Source: Astropecten irregularis (lineage: Eukaryota > Echinodermata > Asteroidea > Paxillosida > Astropectinidae). From it: 64,000 bases of DNA. Under the pieces are notes generated by a model that was given only the letters and a program-made list of their open reading frames with translations, was not told where the DNA came from and ran no database searches. Positions 59,101 through 64,000 of the stretch are shown one piece after another. The DNA is taken from NCBI GenBank assembly GCA_963971285.1, contig OZ020254.1, positions 17,948,932 through 18,012,931 of the forward strand, in the 5' to 3' direction. Position 1 is the first letter of the stretch; every line of letters starts with the position of its first letter. The position numbers and the translations under genes are program-made.

Positions 59101-62100
59101 ACAAAATCCCTGGATGTCAGACAAACATTGTTTCACACACGCAGTGTGCGTGCGGTGCAAACATACACACACGTTTGAATGGTTGCAATGTTTGTCTGAG
59201 ATCGGGTGCTATTTTTAGCGCAAGTGTGGAGCGCTATTGGGTGGCTGACTACATTACATGTCTCACCTTTAATCCTACTGTCTGTTGGTGCTCCATTAAC
59301 CGTGACAATGACATTGTCAGTGCCAGTGTCATTACTGGTGTCATTGCTGTTATAGATGATAATACTGGCCTGCCAACTGCATCAATGAAAAAATGATACA
59401 TAGTTATAATATTAATAATAAACTGCTTTTAAAAAGCCCATCTAGCACAATCAATGTGTGATGTCTCTGAGTGAGTGTTACTATTATCCCTGGTCATCTG
59501 GCTACATTTAAATTCCTAAAACCATCTCAACTCCCTGTGGATTATACAACCCTGGCTCGGATGCAAGTTGCACAGATGCTAATCAAACCACAAAGCCATC
59601 TCTACCCTCATATAGGTACCCATTTACACCTGGGTGAAGAGGAGCAATATGTGACAAAGCGTCTTGCCCAATGACGCAAGCACCACTAGCCCATGGCTGG
59701 ACTCGAACCCACAATCCGTAGATTTACCACACGATCTTGTACGACACATGATCTATAATCATAAGTGATTTGTATTTACCTGTCTTGTGATCCACTTGTT
59801 TCCGATGGGATGTGTACAGATGCTATCATGCCTACATCACTGTCATTATCAAGTTTAGTCACCCCACCATCTGTGAAAGAAATATCAAAATCATCAATGT
59901 GTCAATGAAAGTGTTCAACAATGAAATTATGTTGGAAGTGATATGAAGGTTTCTTTATTCGTTTCCACAATTTAATTGACCGATCTAGTAAGCCCCTCCC
60001 ACTGTACACGTGGGCAATGAACACGTGTTCCTCTCCAATGTCACTTTAGTGGAGTGCTGTGGCCTAGTGATCTGGCGTGTTGAACTCAAAGTCTTGTGGT
60101 CAATCTACAGATTGTGGGTTCGAATCCAGCCATGGGTTAGTGGTGCTTGCATCCTTGGGCAAGACACTTTGTCACATATTGCTCCTCTTAACCCAGGTGT
60201 AAATGGGTGCCTGCGAGGATAGAAATGACTTTGTGGTTTGATTAGCCTCTGTGCGCTGAATATGGCAGCCAGGGCTGAATACTCCCCAGGGAGTTGAGGT
60301 TGTTTCAGGAATGTAATAATTGGAGCCCAATGACCAGGGATAATAGTAATACACGCATAGAGACGTCATACGTTGATTGTGATATATGCGCTATATAAAA
60401 ACGGTTTATAATTATTATTATTTAGCAGTTCAAGTCAAACACTCCATACACTTGTTGGGCATTAATGAATGCATGTCAAAGATAAGTCATCGCTGTAGTC
60501 AGAAACAAATAGGGCGACAATTAATGGTAAAAGGCATATGTACAACATTGGTAAAGGTGGCAGAGCAGCTGCAGGGTGCTCATAATAATTTGATTTGTCG
60601 TAGAATAAAAACAAACCTGTCAAATTTTCAGCTCAATTGCTCATTGGACACAGTGGAAAACGATGAAAACCGTTGCAATTGTTATGCCAAATTGTGTGGG
60701 AATTAGCTGTCCCAATATGTATCTTTCCAAGATCAAAAATGTTTCAATACAGCATTTCAGGCAGAAACATTTTTACAGTATGTTTCTACCATTACCGTCT
60801 TTATACCTTGCAAGTTATACGTAAATCGGTGAACATTTCTGTTTTGGATTGTTACCAATGTTGTAATGTCCTTTAATGGATCAGTGTATTCTTTAGCCGT
60901 GAATATTTAAAGACTCAAACCTGGTATAACTTGAACTTGCGTGTCACCGAGTAATGCTAGAAGACCCATAGCACTCAATACTGGTTTCTTGACAGTCTGC
61001 ACGCTAGGCGGGTTAGTTTCATTCATCTGAAACCGTGCAACCAATGTCCGCTGGACGAAGAAATGAGGGTTGAAGTCCATAAACCCATTGTCGTTACTAA
61101 GCAACGCGTAGTTCATGTCAGGTCTCTGTCTGATCAGGAGGTTCTGATGTTGAGCGATAACCTGAAAAGATCAAACAGCAAACCCACTAGTTAACACCTG
61201 CCTCTTCTACATTCCAATCATTAACACTTAACATACAGGTACTATCTTACTTTGGTAAAGTTGATAGAACAGCTGCAGTCTGTTCATGATTTGATTTATC
61301 ATGGAATTAAACACAAACCTGTAAAATGTTTAACTCAATTGATCATTGGAAAGAGTAGAAAGCAGCGAAAAAAACCTTTGCAATTGTAAAGAGAATTTGT
61401 GAGGTAATTGTAATTGTGAGGTTTTGATCTCAAAGATCAAAACAGTTTTTGGTATTTTGGTTCACTCCTTCCTGGATAAATACAGCATTTCAGGCAGAAA
61501 AATATTTAAGGCATGTTTGTACCAGGTCCATCTGAATACCCTGTATTATTTATACGTAAATCTGTGAAGATATTTATTTTGGTGTCCTACCAAAGTATGA
61601 TAGTACCTTTAACATATCAAGTTGCAGAAAGATTAAAGCTTTATAATAACGTTACCTTGACAACCACAGCAGCATAAGTTGCATCTGCCCTCCATTCCTC
61701 AGGCTTGCTCCATCCCACCAACGGATCTGCCTCACTAATTATAATACAAATCAAAGAAGCAAACCTCAATCTATAACAATTACCGGTACTTGTTTTGAAA
61801 TAATTTTTTCCAGATCTACTTCTGACTTTCCAAAAATTCCCCAGTATCTTGGAAACACCGTTCTGAATAAAGTTGGGATTTTGAACGCATGTACTAACTT
61901 GAGCAGACATTGCATGTGACTACCACGTTTGGTGCTTTACAGAAGTAAAACTGACCACTTGAACACTGCAAGCATGATGGTCCAGCTAGCTAAAGGTCTG
62001 CACTAGTATACAGGAGCCTGCTGGAGTTTGGTTTCCAATCTCATTTGAGATCAAAAGTGAATACAAATGTGATTATTAGTAAACTCTGTGTGTACTCACT

Positions 62101-63371
62101 CATTAAAAATTGGAACTTTTGCCAAGGCTGGGTACAGACTCTGTATACGTTGAATGGTGTCAATCTCTGTATCCAATATGGTCATGGAATGACCTTTTCC
62201 CTAAAAGAAAAAACATATATTCCAAATTATAATCATCAAATAACTATTAATACGGGAAACTGGCTGAATCTAAAGTCATTGAAAAGAAGACCTCCTGAAT
62301 ACCGTACAGGCACTCTACCAACTGAGCTATCCAGCCCAACGTTGGTGGCGACCCTAATAGTCAATTATCTTTGTTCGTTAGGCAGTGAGAGCCATGAAAC
62401 CACACACATACCGCCATACCCCAAGGATCAGGAGGTCGCCGTTTCGAATCCCGCTCCAGTCAATTTTTCTTTATTCCAAATTATGTAAGTTTTTTTAAAG
62501 TTTGTTTTCAATAAAGGATTTTGACTGGATCTTGAAACCAGACAAGTTATCATTTCACTATAAATTAATTTCATAACATGAATAGGACTAGAACTGGAAG
62601 GTGACAGTTAATGTTTTGAAGTATATTGACGCCCCCGTGTATTAGATGTATTGTCTTACGTTACGTATACACTCATTCAGAATAGTGCTCGGCACTAATG
62701 ACGTCACACGAGTGATTTGGCCAGCGCACACATGTACAAAATTCCCAGATGTCAGACAAACTTTTCATACATCCACACACGCACACCCACCACACATTTG
62801 CACGGTTGCAATGTTTGTGTGAGATCCGGTGTGACGTCACAACATTTAGCATGCTATTTTAGCGCAAGTGCAGATAGAGCGCTATTACACTGTCAATGCT
62901 ATTTAGTGGGACGCCACTAAAACGAACACCGCTACTTGGGTATACCGAACATCATCCTTGACTTCCAAAAATTGTGTACAATGTATAGGCCTGTTGAACA
63001 TTGTTCACCATGTTCACTATAACGAACGACCACCATAACGGACAATGTCGGTGTATCTTGCCATGTTCGTTATAGCGGCGTCCGATTGCATCTCTCATCC
63101 AAATAATGGACAATCACATTGCATTTCCTATATAAAGACCGGGTTTAATTGTTTAGAATTGATTGTACCTTGTGATGGAAAGAGATGAAGTTGATGCGTA
63201 CACTCGTTTCTCCAGTGAAATAATTGGTACCATTTTCACAATGCTGCAGCAAGGCCCAACAAATTACAGAAAAAGAGGGAGCACGGCAACTAGCTGCGGG
63301 ACCTCCAAAACGAAGTTTAGGATCTGCAGCTTTCAGTCCTTCTGAACAAGCATCATAGTAGTTCAGAAACC
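56064..63371 (-). CDS. IDUA: Alpha-L-iduronidase, C-terminal two thirds (10 exons; 5' end outside window)
   Basis: Exons 5' to 3': 63371-63169, 62200-62100, 61734-61656, 61161-60921, 59870-59780, 59376-59267, 58316-58195, 57667-57542, 57178-56995, 56167-56064. Every border is GT..AG and every phase joins, giving about 453 residues to TAA. IDUA is a lysosomal family-39 glycosidase that removes terminal iduronic acid from dermatan and heparan sulfate. Landmarks: [29 protein letters not shown] with the Glu equivalent to the human nucleophile Glu299; [75 protein letters not shown], the C-terminal fibronectin-like domain. The signal peptide and the acid/base Glu182 region must lie beyond base 64,000. 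It ends at VQLK, slightly shorter than the human tail. No frameshift or missing key residue in the part seen. Confidence 0.95.
56624..56773. repeat. MITE, GGTCGATTTCACC-type, copy 2
   Basis: The ends GGGGTCGATTTCACCAAACT and CTTCGTGAAATCGACCCC, same family as 29,029-29,178. In the last IDUA intron. A B-box-like GGTTCGAATCCC fragment follows at about 56,800. Confidence 0.85.
56995..57178 (-). CDS. IDUA: IDUA exon, fibronectin-type domain first part
   Basis: Encodes [20 protein letters not shown] and [20 protein letters not shown], aligning to human [21 protein letters not shown]. Acceptor ATTAATATTCAG, donor AACAATT|GTAAGT. Confidence 0.92.
57542..57667 (-). CDS. IDUA: IDUA exon, linker strand
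   Basis: Encodes [15 protein letters not shown] and [20 protein letters not shown]; human has LPSLLLVHVCARPEKPPGQ. Acceptor GTTTCCTGCAG, donor GAACAG|GTTAGA. Confidence 0.92.
57715..57780 (-). repeat. SINE family A, tRNA-head fragment
   Basis: The inverse B box (GGATTCGAACCAGTGACATCC) sits in an IDUA intron directly after TTGACTGGGGCAG; the body is missing. Confidence 0.6.
58195..58316 (-). CDS. IDUA: IDUA exon, beta-sandwich end
   Basis: Encodes [20 protein letters not shown] and [20 protein letters not shown], matching human RLGRPVFPTAEQFRRMR. NNT is a potential N-glycosylation site. Acceptor GTTTGCTTCCAG, donor CAACAG|GTAAAT. Confidence 0.92.
58395..58720 (+). repeat. SINE family A, near-complete copy
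   Basis: The leading block (GGTTTCATGGCTTCTGACTG, CAAAGATAATTGACTTTTAG) is followed by A box TAGCACAATTGG, B box GGTTCGAATCC and the tail CAGTCAGTTTCCCCTGTGG. Located in the IDUA intron between 58,316 and 59,267. Confidence 0.85.
58932..59029. repeat. 98-bp near-perfect palindrome
   Basis: GCCGATTTCATTTACGCAGT pairs with ACTGCGTAAAGTTTTGTGAA..GGC, and the centre AAGTCCACTTACGCCACAAT / ATTGTGGCGTAAGTGGACTT is perfectly self-complementary with no loop. In an IDUA intron. Confidence 0.9.
59076..59238. repeat. MITE, AATAGCGCTCC-type, copy 3
   Basis: AATAGCGCTCCGCACTAATG to AGTGTGGAGCGCTATT. Its right end lies 28 bp from an IDUA splice donor (59,267). Confidence 0.82.
59267..59376 (-). CDS. IDUA: IDUA exon, beta-sandwich middle
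   Basis: Encodes [20 protein letters not shown] and [16 protein letters not shown]; human has AVLIYASDDTR. Contains the Asn-Asp-Thr/Ser glycosylation-type triplets NDT. Acceptor TTCATTGATGCAG, donor ATTAAAG|GTGAGA, with a MITE starting 28 bp into the intron. Confidence 0.88.
59400..59745 (-). repeat. tRNA-derived SINE, family B
   Basis: Reverse-complement copy with GGTACCCATTTACACCTGGG, AGCGTCTTGCCCAATG and inverse B box GGACTCGAACCCACAATCC. In an IDUA intron. Confidence 0.82.
59780..59870 (-). CDS. IDUA: IDUA exon, beta-sandwich start
   Basis: Encodes [20 protein letters not shown] and [10 protein letters not shown]; human has NHTVGVLASAHRP. Acceptor TTTCTTTCACAG, donor GACAG|GTAAAT. Confidence 0.88.
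60050..60420 (+). repeat. tRNA-derived SINE, family B, best copy
   Basis: GTGCTGTGGCCTAGTGATCT, intact B box GGGTTCGAATCCAGCC, CTTGGGCAAGACACTTTGTC, CAGGTGTAAATGGGTGCCTG and a TTATTATT tail. In an IDUA intron; opposite orientation to the copy 300 bp away. Confidence 0.88.
60540..60880. repeat. TTAA-1 family MITE, subfamily B, degraded
   Basis: GGCAGAGCAGCTGCAGGGTG, CAGCTCAATTGCTCATTGGA and GTTTCTACCATTACC match the family interior; the termini are mutated. Confidence 0.55.
60921..61161 (-). CDS. IDUA: IDUA exon, end of the catalytic barrel
   Basis: Encodes [32 protein letters not shown] and [16 protein letters not shown], all near-identical to human motifs. One potential N-glycosylation site (NET). 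Acceptor ATCTTTTCAG, donor ATACCAG|GTTTGA. Confidence 0.95.
61236..61612. repeat. TTAA-1 family MITE, subfamily B
   Basis: AGGTACTATCTTACTTTGGT to ACCAAAGTATGATAGTACCT plus TTAA (61,609-61,612). It ends 44 bp from an IDUA exon (61,656) and starts 75 bp from another (61,161), so it fills most of that intron. Confidence 0.75.
61656..61734 (-). CDS. IDUA: IDUA exon with catalytic nucleophile
   Basis: Encodes [20 protein letters not shown] and AAVVVK. The first full codon is the Glu corresponding to human Glu299. Acceptor ATTATAATTAG (poor pyrimidine tract), donor GTCAAG|GTAACG. Confidence 0.93.
62100..62200 (-). CDS. IDUA: IDUA exon, loop before the nucleophile
   Basis: Encodes [20 protein letters not shown] and AKVPIFN. 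Acceptor TTTTCTTTTAG, donor AATGA|GTGAGT. The Asp codon of NDEADP is split across this junction. Confidence 0.92.
62290..62540. repeat. Chimeric SINE family A (head-to-head)
   Basis: An inverted tRNA-like head (CTACCAACTGAGCTATCCAG) and body is followed, after CCCCAAGGATCAGGAGGTCG, by a forward B box GTTTCGAATCCCGCTCCAGT and tail. The two halves face in opposite directions, suggesting one SINE inserted into or recombined with another. Confidence 0.7.
62691..62886. repeat. MITE, AATAGCGCTCC-type, copy 4
   Basis: AATAGTGCTCGGCACTAATG to GATAGAGCGCTATT with inner GACGTCAC on both sides. In an IDUA intron. Confidence 0.75.
62905..63095. repeat. Repeat with GTTCGTTATAGCGGCGTCC end
   Basis: AGTGGGACGCCACTAAAACG at the left and CGTTATAGCGGCGTCCGATT at the right mirror each other loosely (GGACGCC/GGCGTCC). 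Related to 27,490-27,790. Confidence 0.45.
63169..63371 (-). CDS. IDUA: IDUA exon, TIM-barrel segment
   Basis: Encodes [26 protein letters not shown] and [20 protein letters not shown]; the human protein reads NFFTGEAGVRLDYIS at this place. Acceptor TGTTTCAG, donor CACAAG|GTACAA. Phase 1 in, so another exon must precede it outside the window. Confidence 0.93.
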
Positions 63372-63474
63372 CTGAAACATACCACATAAACACAATTAGA
63401 TTTCTAATATTGACTAAACACCTGAAGTACTTGTGAATATGATTAAATACACTGAAAAGTGAACAAAGAAAAGG

Positions 63475-63820
63475 GAAAAATTTACAGGGAGTGGGATATG
63501 AACCAGCGAGCCCAGGAATACCGTATCGGCACTCTACCACCTATCCTGCCCCCTATGTTGACGGTGTTCCTAATTAATAGGCTGATCTAATTGTCAATTA
63601 TCTTTGTTCGTTGGGAAGTCAGAAGCCATAAAACCACTCACATACCTCTATATCCCACGGATCATTTAAAATCATTAGCAAAGCTACAACCATGACAACC
63701 TGGGAAAAGATACATGGGGGATCAGTCAACGTTTCACGACTATTCACTTTTCAAAGACTTGAAATTAATCCAGTCTGTTTCCCTTGTGTTTATTGATGAT
63801 TAAACACACTTAGATGTCAA
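63475..63820 (-). repeat. SINE family A
   Basis: Inverse B box (GGATATGAACCAGCGAGCCC), inverse A box region and GTCAATTATCTTTGTTCGTT body, then AATCCAGTCTGTTTCCCTTG near the far end. It starts about 105 bp upstream of the first IDUA exon in the window. Confidence 0.75.
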
Positions 63821-64000
63821 CAAAGGGTAATGGATGTATGCATGGGATCATCAATCATTTTTTTTTGTGACAATGAGAACGTTGCATTCGGCAGCTGTCA
63901 ATGGTTTCCAGTTATTCTTTACAGCTTCACAAACACAAATTATCTATAAATTAGGATTGGTAGAACTTAAACTCTGATTGGATTCAACAGTTAATTATCA

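Overview
The window looks like nuclear DNA from an intron-rich animal, most likely a marine deuterostome and possibly an echinoderm. Long bacterial-type reading frames, operons, rRNA, true tRNA genes and CRISPR arrays are absent. Instead there are small exons with GT..AG borders, AT-rich introns, many TACATGTA-rich tracts, tRNA-derived SINEs with clear A and B boxes, and a very high density of short inverted-repeat (MITE-like) elements. The taxonomic guess is inference from repeat style and protein similarity recalled from memory.

All confidently recognised genes are on the minus strand. (1) 24,604-34,126 is an R3HCC1/R3HCC1L-type RNA-binding protein, reconstructed here as nine phase-compatible coding exons. 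It has an N-terminal R3H domain, a YVPK-type motif, a long acidic low-complexity exon, an RRM-like fold and a conserved charged tail. Its start codon was not found. (2) 56,064-63,371 is the 3' two thirds of alpha-L-iduronidase (IDUA), ten exons that join in frame without exception. The 5' end lies beyond the right edge. (3) 6,381-8,013 is one very large coding exon of an unidentified gene (CCDC142-like is a weak suggestion), with a possible 5' UTR exon at about 8.1 kb and a possible last exon at 5,645-5,718. Isolated coding-like exons of unknown identity lie at 11,619-11,832 and 36,895-36,997.

Layout: 1-5.6 kb repeats; 5.6-8.3 kb large-exon gene; 8.3-24.5 kb repeats with one orphan exon and two candidate non-coding regulatory stretches (17.0-17.5 and 18.4-18.6 kb); 24.6-34.2 kb R3HCC1-type gene; 36.7-38.4 kb orphan exon and a GC-rich putative promoter/leader; 39.8-48.4 kb a duplicated compound repeat, each copy being an inverted-repeat head followed by a ~103-bp satellite array, the first array carrying six ~129-bp hairpin inserts; 48.4-53.5 kb degenerate tandem duplications with no supported gene; 54.2-55.4 kb a TIR element; 56.0-64.0 kb IDUA with SINE- and MITE-filled introns.

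The genes show no sign of working together. IDUA is a lysosomal glycosidase and the R3HCC1-type protein is a putative RNA-binding factor. The most striking features are the satellite/hairpin higher-order repeat, a TTAA-flanked MITE family with more than twelve copies, and a 12-bp minisatellite abutting the last splice donor of the R3HCC1-type gene, which mimics a coding SQDP repeat.
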